Source: Pseudomonas tensinigenes
GTDB lineage: Bacteria; Pseudomonadota; Gammaproteobacteria; Pseudomonadales; Pseudomonadaceae
DNA length: 64,000 nucleotides
Direction: 5' to 3'
Assembly (NCBI RefSeq): GCF_014268445.2
Contig: NZ_CP077089.1
Location: 4,643,501-4,707,500 of the forward strand
Position numbers and translations under genes: made by a program. A model generated the notes under the pieces. The model saw only the letters and a list, made by a program, of their open reading frames with translations. It was not told where the DNA came from and searched no databases. Positions 1 to 9,064 of the stretch are shown one piece after another (the stretch's first letter is position 1; each line of letters opens with the position of its first letter).

Positions 1-785
1 ATTGCACCAACCGCTCTTCCGTGGGTGCGGTAGACATTGATATCGAGCAACGCAAAATCATCAAGGAACATCCGCAGCCGTTTTTTGAACACGGTCCACA
101 AGGCAGTTTTTTTGCTGACGGTGTCAGTATCGGTAACTGCTACACCGTGAACGGCGTGCGCTATATGCTTTTCATGGGATGGCAAGCGCCAAGTGACCAG
201 CACTGGAGAGGTGACATCGGGCGTCTGGTGGTCAGTGCCGATGCCAGCACCCTGACACTCGCCAGCCAGACCCCCTTCATGAGCGCCGACGCACACGACC
301 CTGTCAGCCTGTCCTACCCGTGGGTGGAGGACGATGGTCGCGGCGGTTATGACATGTGGTATGGCTCGACCCGGACCTGGGATGCCGGGAACGGTGAAAT
401 GGTCCATGTCATCAACTCGGCACACTCCATCGATGGCGAGCGCTGGCAACGGACCGGGCTTGCAGTGCCGTTCGAAATCAATGTTGCCCAGGCTTTCTCA
501 CGTCCCACTGTTGCCAAAAACCCACTGGGCGGCCTGGAGATGTGGTTCTCCTACCGCAGCGGCGCCGGAGAAAGTTACCGGATCGGCTATGCAACCACCG
601 ATGCAGGCAAACAGTGGAGGCTGGCACTGGAGGAAACAGGTATTGGTGTTTCTACGCAAGGCTGGGATTCGGAAATGATCGAATACCCGTTCGTGTTTGA
701 TCATAAAGGCAACAGATACATGCTCTACAACGGAAACGGATATGGCAAAACCGGCTTTGGTCTTGCCATTCTGGAGAGACACTAA
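1..785 (+). CDS. Glycosidase-like five-bladed beta-propeller protein, 5' end outside window
   Basis: The reading frame is open from the first bases, so the gene very probably begins upstream of the window; the GTG at 21 is unlikely to be the true start. About 260 residues are visible. Repeated aromatic and glycine-rich segments (YMLFMGW, DMWYGSTRTW, EMWFSYRSG, YMLYNGNGYG) fit the bladed propeller shared by GH43/GH32-like enzymes and arabinanase/levansucrase-like proteins. No signal peptide can be judged because the N-terminus is missing. The stop codon overlaps the start of the next gene by one base, so it belongs to an operon with the SMR-like protein, the WecE-type aminotransferase and the GT-C enzyme. 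Substrate unknown; a role in making or trimming an envelope glycan is inferred from context only. Confidence 0.6.
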   Translation, partial: CTNRSSVGAVDIDIEQRKIIKEHPQPFFEHGPQGSFFADGVSIGNCYTVNGVRYMLFMGWQAPSDQHWRGDIGRLVVSADASTLTLASQTPFMSADAHDPVSLSYPWVEDDGRGGYDMWYGSTRTWDAGNGEMVHVINSAHSIDGERWQRTGLAVPFEINVAQAFSRPTVAKNPLGGLEMWFSYRSGAGESYRIGYATTDAGKQWRLALEETGIGVSTQGWDSEMIEYPFVFDHKGNRYMLYNGNGYGKTGFGLAILERH

Positions 786-1159
786 TGGCTCGCCTGTTCG
801 ACTACACCTATATTTTGGCGACCATTTTATTCACTGTTTACGGACAACTCATCCTTAAATGGAGAATTGGCAAATATGGTGCGCTACCAGCGGATCCAAT
901 TGCCAAGTTAAAGTTTCTGTTTTACTTGTTTCTTGACCCGCTCATTATTTCCGGCTTCTTTGCAGGTTTTTTGGCATCGCTCGCATGGATGGCGGCCATG
1001 ACCAAATTTGAGCTCAGTCATGCCTATCCCTTCATGAGTCTCAACTTCGTTATTGTATTGCTGCTCAGTGGCTGGCTACTCAGCGAGCCCATGACTCTCC
1101 AAAAATCAATCGGCGTCGCCCTCATTATTGCGGGAACGATTGTGGCTGCACGTGGCTAA
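785..1159 (+). CDS. Small SMR/EamA-type membrane protein, ArnE/ArnF-like
   Basis: A 124-residue protein with four hydrophobic segments, the size and pattern of the SMR/EamA half-transporters that include ArnE and ArnF, which move undecaprenyl-phosphate aminoarabinose across the inner membrane. The conserved half-transporter feel is visible in the first helix (GQLILKWRIG) and the last (GVALIIAGTIVAARG). It overlaps the previous stop by one base and is followed 32 bases later by a WecE-type aminotransferase and then a GT-C glycosyltransferase. This supports, but does not prove, a flippase role for a lipid-linked amino sugar. ArnE and ArnF normally work as a pair; a partner may lie upstream of the window. 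Confidence 0.65.
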   Translation: MARLFDYTYILATILFTVYGQLILKWRIGKYGALPADPIAKLKFLFYLFLDPLIISGFFAGFLASLAWMAAMTKFELSHAYPFMSLNFVIVLLLSGWLLSEPMTLQKSIGVALIIAGTIVAARG

Positions 1160-1191
1160 TCAAGTAATCGTCGATTCAACGGACAATTAAA

Positions 1192-2319
1192 ATGACTCAG
1201 CGTATTCCCTTCAATTGGCCACACATGACCGGCAAAGAGCTCTACTACATTGCCGAGTCCCACTTCAATGGACGCCTGGCCGGCGACGGTCCGTTCACCA
1301 AGCGCTGCCATAACTGGCTCGAAGAAAGAACCGGCTGCAACAAGGCATTGTTGACTCACTCATGTACAGCAGCGCTGGAAATTTCGGCACTGTTACTCGA
1401 TATCGAGCCGGGCGATGAAATCATCATGCCCTCTTATACCTTCGTGTCGACGGCCAACGCTTTTGTTCTCAGAGGTGGCGTACCGGTTTTTGTCGATATC
1501 CGTGAAGACACACTCAATATCAATGAAGCCCTGATCGAGTCGGCCATCACCTCTCGAACCAAAGCCATCGTACCTGTGCACTATGCCGGCGTCGCTTGCG
1601 AAATGGACAGCATCATGGCGCTTGCACGGCGCTACAACCTCAAAGTTGTGGAAGATGCCGCGCAAGGCGTAATGGCCACCTATAAAGGTCGGGCGCTGGG
1701 AAGTATCGGCGACTTGGGGGCCTACAGCTTCCATGAAACGAAAAATGTCATTTCCGGGGAAGGCGGCGCCCTGCTCGTGAATGATCCCGCAATGGCGCTG
1801 CGCGCTGAAATAATCAGAGAAAAGGGAACGGATCGAAACCGCTTCTTCAGAGGCGAAGTCGATAAATACACCTGGCAGGAAGTGGGTTCCTCTTTCCTCC
1901 CGGGCGAGTTGATTGCCGCGTTTCTCTGGGCCCAACTCGAAGAAGCGGATCGAATCACCCAAACGCGCCTGGCAAGCTGGAACAGATACCACGAAGCACT
2001 TGCGCCTCTCGAAGCCAAAGGCATTCTTCGGCGCCCCATCATTCCTGAAGATTGCCAACACAACGCTCACATGTACTACGTATTGCTGGCGGAAGACATC
2101 GACCGACAAACCGTCTTGAATACGTTCAAAAGTCAGGAAATCAGCTCCGTCTTTCATTACATCCCGCTGCATTCGTCCCCGGCCGGGCAACGGTATGGCC
2201 GAGTGCATGGTGATATGAAAGTCACCGACTTCCAGTCCGAGCGCCTGGTACGCCTGCCTCTCTGGGTCGGCATCACTGAAGAGCAACAAAACCGGGTAGT
2301 CGAGATTCTTGCATGCTGA
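1192..2319 (+). CDS. wecE: dTDP-4-amino-4,6-dideoxygalactose transaminase family (WecE/RffA)
   Basis: A 375-residue PLP-dependent DegT/DnrJ/EryC1-family aminotransferase. The N-terminus (IPFNWPHMTGKEL) and the segment THSCTAALE are characteristic of WecE, which makes dTDP-Fuc4N from dTDP-4-keto-6-deoxyglucose. VVEDAAQG supplies the aspartate that pairs with the cofactor nitrogen, and the Schiff-base lysine is K184 in FHETKN. Length matches E. coli WecE (about 376 residues). Its last codons overlap the start of the next gene by seven bases, indicating translational coupling. Neighbouring ArnE/F-like and GT-C proteins suggest the product is attached to an undecaprenyl carrier and moved to the periplasm; that is inference. 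Exact stereochemistry cannot be read from sequence. Confidence 0.85.
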   Translation: MTQRIPFNWPHMTGKELYYIAESHFNGRLAGDGPFTKRCHNWLEERTGCNKALLTHSCTAALEISALLLDIEPGDEIIMPSYTFVSTANAFVLRGGVPVFVDIREDTLNINEALIESAITSRTKAIVPVHYAGVACEMDSIMALARRYNLKVVEDAAQGVMATYKGRALGSIGDLGAYSFHETKNVISGEGGALLVNDPAMALRAEIIREKGTDRNRFFRGEVDKYTWQEVGSSFLPGELIAAFLWAQLEEADRITQTRLASWNRYHEALAPLEAKGILRRPIIPEDCQHNAHMYYVLLAEDIDRQTVLNTFKSQEISSVFHYIPLHSSPAGQRYGRVHGDMKVTDFQSERLVRLPLWVGITEEQQNRVVEILAC

Positions 2320-3881
2320 ACCGCTGGACACTTCCAGGCCAACAAGCGCTTTGCTGGCTTGCCGTCATATTCGCTGTAGGTTTTCCCCGCATCATGGTGT
2401 TAGGCGATTTGCCCTCAACGGATGAGGGTGTTTTCGCCTATTTTTCACAGATCATGTTTTCCAGCGTCGCTTCCGGATCCGGACTGCCGGATACCGGCAC
2501 ATTGATGCTCTACCCCATGCTTGTATCCTGGATATTTGACCTGCCCTTCAACCACTTCTTTTTACTGCGCATCACAGATCTGATCGCAGCGATCACAGCG
2601 GGTGTACTTTTTTACAGAATCATCGAAAAAGAATCTCAAAGCCATTTGGCAGCGGCGTTGATATCGATCATTTTCCTATTCACGATGAATCAACCGCTAT
2701 TTATCCAGTCAGGTTTCAAAAACAGCATTTACGCGGCATACATCCCGCTGTTCATTGCATTACTCTGGTCTCGCACCGCTGAACAAGGCGCTCGAACCTG
2801 GCTGTGGATCGGTGCATTGGGTGCTGTGTCGATTCTGCTGCGGGAAACCTTCATACCCTTTGTTGTATTGGGGGCCGCGTCTGTCCTCGTTTCTCGTGGC
2901 TGGAAGACATTCTTTCGATTTTCGTTCGGCGTCGTTCTGGGAGGCGTCGTTCTGACGGCAGCGGCACTGATTTTACGTGGCGGGTTTCAATCTTTCGTCG
3001 ATGGCTATGTAAACGCTGGCGACTTCTACACCTCAATGAAAGATCAAATAACGTCGCTACTCATCGCAAACGGTACGCTCGCGGCGAAGCAAAGTGTCAT
3101 TGCACTGTGGATGACTGGCCTGGCCGTCGCCGGACTGCTTGGCCACATTATTTACAATCGCCGATTTGATGTTCTGAAACGCCTGTTGTTCTGGATAAGC
3201 GTCGCTACCGTACCGCTGCTGGAGCCCCTGTCAAAAATCGGCTTCCCTTATCACTTCAGTGTTTGCCTGCCAGGACTGGCCGGCCTTTGCGCGCTGTCGT
3301 GGGAGCAACTGGTCAGCCCTCACTCCAAGGCTGTAAAAGCAGCAGCAGTGGCAGCGCTTATCGCAGTATGCGCAACCTTGCTCCAGAGCAAAGTTCCGCC
3401 GTTGCTGAACGCCTTCGCAGCCAATAAAGAAAATCTGCGGGGTTTCACCAGCAACACCTGGCGTCCAGAGGCCATTGCTCAATCCAACTATCTGTTAGCC
3501 GCCGATGCCATCGCCAAAGTCGCGCCTGCTCACGGAACACTGGGTATCAGCGGTTTCATGTTTTCACTCTTTCCCCTCACGGGATTACTGCCTTCCAGCT
3601 ACGAATCCAGTCACTTGAGCGCGATGGTCATAAAGTACGGACTGGATGAATCAGCTTTCAAAAACGCACTGGCGGCCTGTCCTCCGGATATCGTCATGAC
3701 GACTACCAGAACTGACTTTCCCGGCTCGGACATCATTGCCAACGCGATTGAACACTCTGGTCTCTACACTGCAGTCACGACCATTCCAGTCTCCCCCGAG
3801 AAGTCATACGGAACATTTGCCGGCACTGTTTACAAAAGAACCGGCCAGAGCAATGTGCCGCGCTCATCCTCTTGCCTATAA
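2313..3881 (+). CDS. GT-C (ArnT/PMT-like) membrane glycosyltransferase
   Basis: A 522-residue polytopic protein with roughly ten to twelve hydrophobic segments in its first 360 residues and a soluble, probably periplasmic, C-terminal part of about 150 residues. After the first membrane segment there is an acidic pair in GDLPSTDEGVFAY (D37, E38), the placement of catalytic acids in GT39/GT83 enzymes such as ArnT, which use polyprenyl-phosphate sugars. It overlaps the WecE-type gene by seven bases and ends the operon, followed by a strong hairpin terminator. The likely job is transfer of the amino sugar made by its neighbour from undecaprenyl phosphate to a periplasmic acceptor. The acceptor (lipid A, LPS, other) is not visible. 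Confidence 0.6.
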   Translation: MLNRWTLPGQQALCWLAVIFAVGFPRIMVLGDLPSTDEGVFAYFSQIMFSSVASGSGLPDTGTLMLYPMLVSWIFDLPFNHFFLLRITDLIAAITAGVLFYRIIEKESQSHLAAALISIIFLFTMNQPLFIQSGFKNSIYAAYIPLFIALLWSRTAEQGARTWLWIGALGAVSILLRETFIPFVVLGAASVLVSRGWKTFFRFSFGVVLGGVVLTAAALILRGGFQSFVDGYVNAGDFYTSMKDQITSLLIANGTLAAKQSVIALWMTGLAVAGLLGHIIYNRRFDVLKRLLFWISVATVPLLEPLSKIGFPYHFSVCLPGLAGLCALSWEQLVSPHSKAVKAAAVAALIAVCATLLQSKVPPLLNAFAANKENLRGFTSNTWRPEAIAQSNYLLAADAIAKVAPAHGTLGISGFMFSLFPLTGLLPSSYESSHLSAMVIKYGLDESAFKNALAACPPDIVMTTTRTDFPGSDIIANAIEHSGLYTAVTTIPVSPEKSYGTFAGTVYKRTGQSNVPRSSSCL

Positions 3882-3930
3882 GGCATATAGGCTTTCTGCA
3901 AGCACTGCCTGAGAAGGCATCGAAACGTAA

Positions 3931-3955
3931 AAAGGGCGCCCCCGGGGCGCCCTTT
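3931..3955. terminator. Bidirectional hairpin terminator
   Basis: An 11-bp GC-rich stem (AAAGGGCGCCC paired with GGGCGCCCTTT) with a three-base loop. A and T runs on both sides allow it to end the glycan operon from the left and the lipoprotein gene from the right; the two converge here. Confidence 0.85.
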
Positions 3956-3959
3956 CCAT

Positions 3960-4172
3960 TCAGTCATCATGCAACATCCCGGAACTGTACTGATTGAGAC
4001 TGCTGCCGATACTGTTGCCACCAAACTTCAAGGTATTGGCGTTGTGCCCCTCCGGCGACTGACAGTCGCTGGAGAAACAACTGGTAGTGGTCAAACCACC
4101 CGCTCCGGAACAGGCACTCAACACCGATACTGCAGCAGCAATCAACAGCACTTTGACGACATTAAGGCGCAT
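3960..4172 (-). CDS. Small lipoprotein, unknown function
   Basis: A 70-residue protein with a lipoprotein signal peptide: MRLNVVK, a hydrophobic core and the lipobox LSAC with the modified cysteine at residue 21. The mature part is about 50 residues, rich in Ser, Gly and Asn, with two further cysteines (SCFSSDC) that could form a disulfide. A GAGGGG-like ribosome site precedes the ATG. It stands alone, convergent with the glycan operon across a shared terminator. I do not recognise the family. Confidence 0.7.
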   Translation of the reverse strand: MRLNVVKVLLIAAAVSVLSACSGAGGLTTTSCFSSDCQSPEGHNANTLKFGGNSIGSSLNQYSSGMLHDD

Positions 4173-4290
4173 GGCACGACTCCCCTCGGGATGAACAGCG
4201 ACGATCTTGTCTCAGCAGACTAGGCCTGCTTCGCACGCGGCAAGATGAAACTTTGCTGATCGACAGCAGCGGTTCAGCATCGACTGCCCG

Positions 4291-4791
4291 CTAATCCTTG
4301 CCCGGTTTGGGTATCGCAATCCGGCTACCGGTCTTGACCTCACGCAATGCCAGGCTGGACTGAATGGAGGCAATCCCCACCTGACGCCTGAGCACCTGCT
4401 CGATGAAATCGCTGTAGCTATCAAGATCCTCCGCCAACACCTGCAACACATAATCGGCATCGCCGGTGATCTTGTGGCAGGCCACCACCTGCGGCAATTG
4501 CGCAATCACCGCTTCGAAAGCGTCCGGCGCGTGGTCGGCGTGGGTGGAAAAACGAATGTGCACGAACGCCATGATATCCAGCCCGAGCATTCGCCGATCA
4601 AGGTTGGCCTGATAGCCCTTGATCACCCCCGCCTCCTCCATGCGCTTGCGCCGTCGCCAGCACGGCGTAAGGCTCAGCGACAGCCGCTCACTGAGTTCAG
4701 CGTTGGAAATACTGGCGTCTTCCTGCAACAACTCGAGAATCGCCAGGTCGGTCTCGTCGAGGCTGATGCGCTTGGATATTTTTTTCTGCAT
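4291..4791 (-). CDS. Lrp/AsnC family transcriptional regulator
   Basis: 166 residues, normal length for the family. The N-terminal AsnC-type winged helix (LDETDLAILELLQEDASIS then NAELSERLSLSLTPCWRRRKRMEEAGVI) is followed by the RAM ligand-binding domain (about residues 75-155), including the GDADYVLQV stretch typical of the effector-binding core. It is divergent from the acetylpolyamine amidohydrolase/ornithine cyclodeaminase/permease genes, with a 110-base AT-rich gap holding both promoters, so it probably controls them in response to an amino acid such as ornithine. The effector is an inference. The regulator gene itself has no visible downstream partner. Confidence 0.88.
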   Translation of the reverse strand: MQKKISKRISLDETDLAILELLQEDASISNAELSERLSLSLTPCWRRRKRMEEAGVIKGYQANLDRRMLGLDIMAFVHIRFSTHADHAPDAFEAVIAQLPQVVACHKITGDADYVLQVLAEDLDSYSDFIEQVLRRQVGIASIQSSLALREVKTGSRIAIPKPGKD

Positions 4792-4901
4792 GACGCCATT
4801 CCTGAGTAAAAACGCCCGAATAATCCACTGAACTACGAAAACAAAGCAAAGAAAGCGCAGCCCAGCCGGAACAGAATATTTGCACTGGCTAACAATAACG
4901 G

Positions 4902-5945
4902 ATGCGCAGAATGTTTACAGTTTTCAGTGATTCCCACCGTTTGCACCACGGCACCGAATTGAAAGACGGCGTGCTCAAACCCTCATTCGAGCAACCAAGT
5001 CGGGCCGATACCGTGCACAACCGGGTCAAACAGGTCGGCCTCGGGCAGATCGTCGAACCGCGCGCGTTTGACCGCTCGTGCTACGTCAACGCGCACAGCG
5101 AGCGCTACGTCAGTTTTCTCGAAAGTGCCTGGGGCGAATGGTGCGCAACCGGTCGCACCCACGACGCCTTGCCACTGGTGTGGCCAGTGCGCGATCTGGC
5201 CGGCGAAGAGGTGCCAACGTTCATCGACGGCAAGCTCGGCTTCTATGCCATGGACGCCGGTTCGCCGATTACCGCGACGACCTGGCAAGCGGTGAAAACC
5301 AGCGCCGACATCGCCCTCACTGGCCTGGCCCTGCTCGATGAAGGCCACGACAGCGCCTTCGCCCTGTGCCGCCCGCCCGGCCATCACGCCGCGCGCGAAT
5401 ACATGGGCGGTTATTGCTACCTCAACAACGCCGCGATTGCCGCGCAGCAAGCCATCACCCAGGGCGCCAAACGTGTCGCGGTGCTCGACGTCGACTTCCA
5501 TCACGGCAACGGCACGCAGAACATTTTTTACCAGCGCAGCGACGTCATGTTCGTCTCGTTGCACGGCGAACCGGCGGTGTCCTATCCGTACTTCTCGGGC
5601 TACAGCCACGAAGTCGGCGCGGGTGTCGGCGAGGGTTACAACCTCAACTATCCCCTGCCGAAAAATACCACCTGGGAGAGCTATCGCAACGCCCTGCTCC
5701 ACGCCTGCAAAAAGCTCCAGCAGTTCGCGCCTGAAGTACTGGTGATTTCCCTCGGTGTCGACACGTTCAAGGACGACCCCATCAGCCACTTTCTGCTGGA
5801 AAGCGAGGACTTCATCGGCATCGGTGAACTGATCGCCAGCGTCGGCTGCCCGACCCTGTTCGTCATGGAGGGCGGCTACATGGTCGATGAAATCGGCATC
5901 AATGCCGTCAACGTGCTGCACGGTTTCGAGAGCAAACGCAGCTGA
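4902..5945 (+). CDS. Acetylpolyamine amidohydrolase (histone deacetylase family)
   Basis: A 347-residue zinc hydrolase of the HDAC superfamily, closest to bacterial acetylpolyamine amidohydrolases, which release acetate from acetylputrescine, acetylcadaverine and related compounds in the cytoplasm. RPPGHH carries the catalytic pair H161/H162. DVDFHHGNGT carries zinc ligands D198 and H200, the third being the Asp in LGVDTF, and EGGY supplies the catalytic tyrosine. Using the second ATG (4911) gives H158/H159, the numbering I recall for Mycoplana ramosa APAH, so 4911 may be the true start; it has GGATG just upstream. It begins a putative operon with ornithine cyclodeaminase 50 bases downstream and sits opposite an Lrp-type regulator. 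Confidence 0.85.
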   Translation: MRRMFTVFSDSHRLHHGTELKDGVLKPSFEQPSRADTVHNRVKQVGLGQIVEPRAFDRSCYVNAHSERYVSFLESAWGEWCATGRTHDALPLVWPVRDLAGEEVPTFIDGKLGFYAMDAGSPITATTWQAVKTSADIALTGLALLDEGHDSAFALCRPPGHHAAREYMGGYCYLNNAAIAAQQAITQGAKRVAVLDVDFHHGNGTQNIFYQRSDVMFVSLHGEPAVSYPYFSGYSHEVGAGVGEGYNLNYPLPKNTTWESYRNALLHACKKLQQFAPEVLVISLGVDTFKDDPISHFLLESEDFIGIGELIASVGCPTLFVMEGGYMVDEIGINAVNVLHGFESKRS

Positions 5946-5995
5946 GCCAGCCCGCGCTCTACAACCTTTCAATGACTGGATCGGAGAATAAGACC

Positions 5996-7048
5996 ATGAC
6001 GCTTTTTATTGACGTCGATGATGCTGCACGCCTGTTCACCCAAGTCGGCATCCGCCGCGCCATTCGCGAAATGGCCGGCTACATCGAAGCGGACTACGCA
6101 CGCTGGGCGCAGTTTGATAAATCGCCGCGCACGGCCAATCACTCGGCAGACGGTGTGATCGAGTTGATGCCCACCGACGATGGCCAGCAGTACTCATTCA
6201 AATACGTGAATGGCCACCCGAACAACGGCCAGCAGAATTTGCTCACGGTCATGGCTTTCGGTCTTCTGGCGGATGTGCAAAGTGGCTATCCGACGCTGCT
6301 CAGCGAACTGACCTTGACCACCGCCGTGCGCACCGCAGCCACCTCCGCGCTGGTGGCGCAATCGCTGGCTCGCCCGGGTGCGACCTCGATGGCCCTGATC
6401 GGCAACGGTGCGCAAAGTGAATTTCAGGCGCTGGCCTTTCACGAAATGTTGGGCATCAATGAAATCCGCATTTTCGATATTGATCGCGACGCTTCGCTCA
6501 AGTTGAAACACAACCTCGCGGCGTTCCCGGACATCGAAGTGATTCTGGCCAGCTCGGTGAAGGACGCGGTCAAGGGCGCGGACATCGTCACCACGGTCAC
6601 CGCCGACAAAGCCTACGCAACCATTCTGACGCCGGAGATGATCGAGCCCGGCATGCACATCAATGCGGTCGGCGGTGACTGCCCGGGTAAAACCGAACTG
6701 CACGCCGACATCCTGCGCAACGCTCGGGTCATCGTCGAGTTCGAGCCGCAAACGCGCATTGAAGGCGACATTCAGCAACTGGAAGCCGATTCCCCGGTGA
6801 TCGAGTTTTTCCGCATTGTGCTGGGCGAAGTGGCCGGACGCGAAAACGATGCGCAGGTGACGGTGTTCGATTCGGTAGGTTTTGCCCTGGAAGACTTTTC
6901 CTCACTGCGCTACTTGAAAGACCTGGCTCAGGCACAGCAAATCGGCCAGCGCATCCACCTGGTGCCGACACCGGCCAACATCAAAAACCTCTTCCAACTG
7001 CTCGATCCGCAACCGGCCAAGGCCTCGCGTCTGCGCACCGTCAGTTGA
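5996..7048 (+). CDS. Ornithine cyclodeaminase
   Basis: 350 residues. Converts L-ornithine to L-proline and ammonia using bound NAD. The sequence follows the Pseudomonas putida enzyme closely: FIDV at the N-terminus, YVNGHP, the Rossmann motif LIGNGAQSEFQ and NAVGGDCPGKTELH. Choosing the ATG at 5996, which has GGAG nine bases upstream, places the catalytic aspartate at D228, the position I recall for P. putida OCD; the in-frame ATG at 5972 would add eight residues and has no good ribosome site. It follows the acetylpolyamine amidohydrolase and precedes a permease, consistent with channelling polyamine- or arginine-derived ornithine into proline. Confidence 0.92.
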   Translation: MTLFIDVDDAARLFTQVGIRRAIREMAGYIEADYARWAQFDKSPRTANHSADGVIELMPTDDGQQYSFKYVNGHPNNGQQNLLTVMAFGLLADVQSGYPTLLSELTLTTAVRTAATSALVAQSLARPGATSMALIGNGAQSEFQALAFHEMLGINEIRIFDIDRDASLKLKHNLAAFPDIEVILASSVKDAVKGADIVTTVTADKAYATILTPEMIEPGMHINAVGGDCPGKTELHADILRNARVIVEFEPQTRIEGDIQQLEADSPVIEFFRIVLGEVAGRENDAQVTVFDSVGFALEDFSSLRYLKDLAQAQQIGQRIHLVPTPANIKNLFQLLDPQPAKASRLRTVS

Positions 7049-7175
7049 TCGGTAATGACTGCCCCCAATGCACAGGGGGCGATTCACCTTGTGATCAGCC
7101 GCTGCACCTCTAACAAGAACGCTCGACACCTACTTTCTGCCAAAACTCAAAAACATAAAATCAAGAGGTTTTGCA

Positions 7176-8591
7176 ATGAAATCGACCCCTTCCGGGCTGC
7201 CTGAACAGCCCGCGCTGCAGCGCACGCTCAGCAATCGTCACATCCAGTTAATGGCCATGGGCGGCGCCATCGGCACCGGCCTGTTCATGGGCTCCGGAAA
7301 GATAATCGCCCTCTCCGGAACGTCGATCATCCTCATCTACATGATCATCGGCCTGTTCGTGTTTTTCGTCATGCGCGCCATGGGCGAAATGCTCCTGTCC
7401 AACCTCAACTTCAAAACCTTCGCCGACTTCGCCGGCGCCTACCTCGGCCCGCGCGCGGCATTCTTCCTCGGCTGGTCGTACTGGCTGAGCTGGAGCGTGG
7501 CGGTGATCGGCGACGCCGTCGTGGTCGGCGGCTTCTTCCAGTACTGGTTCCCCGACGTACCGGCGTGGATACCCGCCGTCGGCATGCTGGCGACCTTGTT
7601 CGCACTCAACGTGCTGACCGTCAGGCTGTTCGGTGAAGTGGAATTCTGGTTCGCGATCATCAAGATCATCGCCGTCGTAACCCTGATCGGCGTCAGCACC
7701 GTGCTGATTGCCAGCTCGTTCGTCTCACCCAGCGGCGTCACCGCGTCCCTGAGTCACCTGGTGGACAAACAGGCCGCGTTCCCCAACGGCTTGTTCGGCT
7801 TCTTCGCCGGATTTCAAATGGCGATCTTCTCCTTCGCCGGCACCGAGCTGATCGGCACCGCCGCCGCCGAAACCCGATCGCCGGAGAAAACCCTGCCCAA
7901 AGCGATCAACTCGATTCCGCTGCGGATCATCCTGTTCTACGTCCTCGCGCTGACCTGCATTATTGCCGTGACCTCGTGGCAGCAGGTCTCTCCGGTCAAA
8001 AGCCCCTTTGTCGAACTGTTCCTCGTCGCCGGATTTCCCGCAGCGGCCGGTATCGTCAACTTCGTGGTCCTGACCTCAGCGGCCTCGTCGGCCAACAGCG
8101 GCGTGTTCTCATCGAGCCGCATGCTGTTCGGGCTGGCCAACCAGGACAACGCGCCCGGCCTATTCCGCCGACTGTCGAGCAACAGCGTGCCGCTGCTGAG
8201 TCTGGCGTTCACCACGCTGTTGATGCTGGTCGGCGTGCTGGTGCTGTTCATCGTGCCGGAAGTCATGACCGCGTTCACCATCGTCTCCACCGTGTCGGCG
8301 ATTCTGGTGATCTTCACCTGGTCGACCATCCTCGCGTCTTACATCGCCTACCGGAAAAAACGCCCGGATCTGCACGCGAAGTCGGCTTACAAGATGCCCG
8401 GCGGCGTGCCGATGGCTTGGTTCTCGTTGGCGTTTTTGGGGTTTGTGCTGGGGTTGCTGGCGTTGCGGCCTGACACGCGGATTGCATTGATGGTGATGCC
8501 GGGGTGGTTTGTTTGGTTGGCGATTGCTTATCAGTTGACGCGGTTGAGGAAGCCTAAATCTGCGGTTGAGTCGGCGGGTCAGTTTGGTTAG
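7176..8591 (+). CDS. APC-family amino acid permease, CycA-like
   Basis: 471 residues with about twelve membrane segments. The first helix has the APC substrate-binding glycine motif MGGAIGTGLFMGSG, preceded by LSNRHIQLMAMG. Long stretches resemble E. coli CycA (D-Ala, D-Ser, Gly): FFVMRAMGE, GFFAGFQMAIFSFAGTELIG, KSPFVELF, and NFVVLTSAASSANSG. It follows ornithine cyclodeaminase by 127 bases on the same strand and ends at a strong terminator, so it may belong to the same unit and carry proline, ornithine or a small neutral amino acid. Substrate is not settled by sequence; Pseudomonas has many paralogues. Confidence 0.85.
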   Translation: MKSTPSGLPEQPALQRTLSNRHIQLMAMGGAIGTGLFMGSGKIIALSGTSIILIYMIIGLFVFFVMRAMGEMLLSNLNFKTFADFAGAYLGPRAAFFLGWSYWLSWSVAVIGDAVVVGGFFQYWFPDVPAWIPAVGMLATLFALNVLTVRLFGEVEFWFAIIKIIAVVTLIGVSTVLIASSFVSPSGVTASLSHLVDKQAAFPNGLFGFFAGFQMAIFSFAGTELIGTAAAETRSPEKTLPKAINSIPLRIILFYVLALTCIIAVTSWQQVSPVKSPFVELFLVAGFPAAAGIVNFVVLTSAASSANSGVFSSSRMLFGLANQDNAPGLFRRLSSNSVPLLSLAFTTLLMLVGVLVLFIVPEVMTAFTIVSTVSAILVIFTWSTILASYIAYRKKRPDLHAKSAYKMPGGVPMAWFSLAFLGFVLGLLALRPDTRIALMVMPGWFVWLAIAYQLTRLRKPKSAVESAGQFG

Positions 8592-8602
8592 ATCTGCGAG
8601 TG

Positions 8603-8634
8603 AAAGCCGTCACCTTAAAGTGACGGCTTTTTTG
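8603..8634 (+). terminator. Rho-independent terminator after permease
   Basis: An 11-bp stem (AAAGCCGTCAC / GTGACGGCTTT) with a six-base loop followed by a T run, 12 bases after the permease stop codon. Confidence 0.9.
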
Positions 8635-8678
8635 TTATCCGTGAACGAGCATTTCACCTGCCCATGGCGGGACAGGCT

Positions 8679-9041
8679 TCACGCCTTCACCTCAACGTTA
8701 TCCAACGCCTGATTCACCGCCAACTCACCCAACATCACCACCTGCGCAATGCCCAGCGCGGTTTTGCGGTGCGAGGGGTCGAGCACTGCGGCGAAGTTGT
8801 TGAGCATTTCCGAGGCAGAACTCAGCGTCTCACTGGCATTGGCCAATAGGGATTCCGAGTCGTACTTTGGGTTGGCGAGGTACATGCGCTCGGGCTCGTT
8901 GACGCTGGCCATAATGTGGCCGGCGGGAAGGAGGTAGTGATCGAGCGCGCGCTCGGCGGCTTCGTGGAGTTTTTTGGGGTTGAGGGATTCGTAGGGGGAT
9001 GCGGGGTCGGTTTCTGGTGGGTTGGGCGTTACTTTGAACAT
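8679..9041 (-). CDS. DUF6124-type hypothetical protein
   Basis: A 120-residue soluble, mostly helical protein beginning MFKVTPNPPETDPASPYE, which I recognise as the start of a family common in Pseudomonas (DUF6124, formerly grouped near DUF3077). No membrane segment, signal peptide or catalytic motif is visible. AGAGG lies upstream of the ATG. The upstream region carries a 53-codon ORF that ends 23 bases before this start (separate entry). Function unknown; such genes are present in several copies per genome and vary in number between strains. It marks the left edge of the accessory region. Confidence 0.7.
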   Translation of the reverse strand: MFKVTPNPPETDPASPYESLNPKKLHEAAERALDHYLLPAGHIMASVNEPERMYLANPKYDSESLLANASETLSSASEMLNNFAAVLDPSHRKTALGIAQVVMLGELAVNQALDNVEVKA

Positions 9042-9064
9042 AGATGGAACCTCTAGCGCGATTA

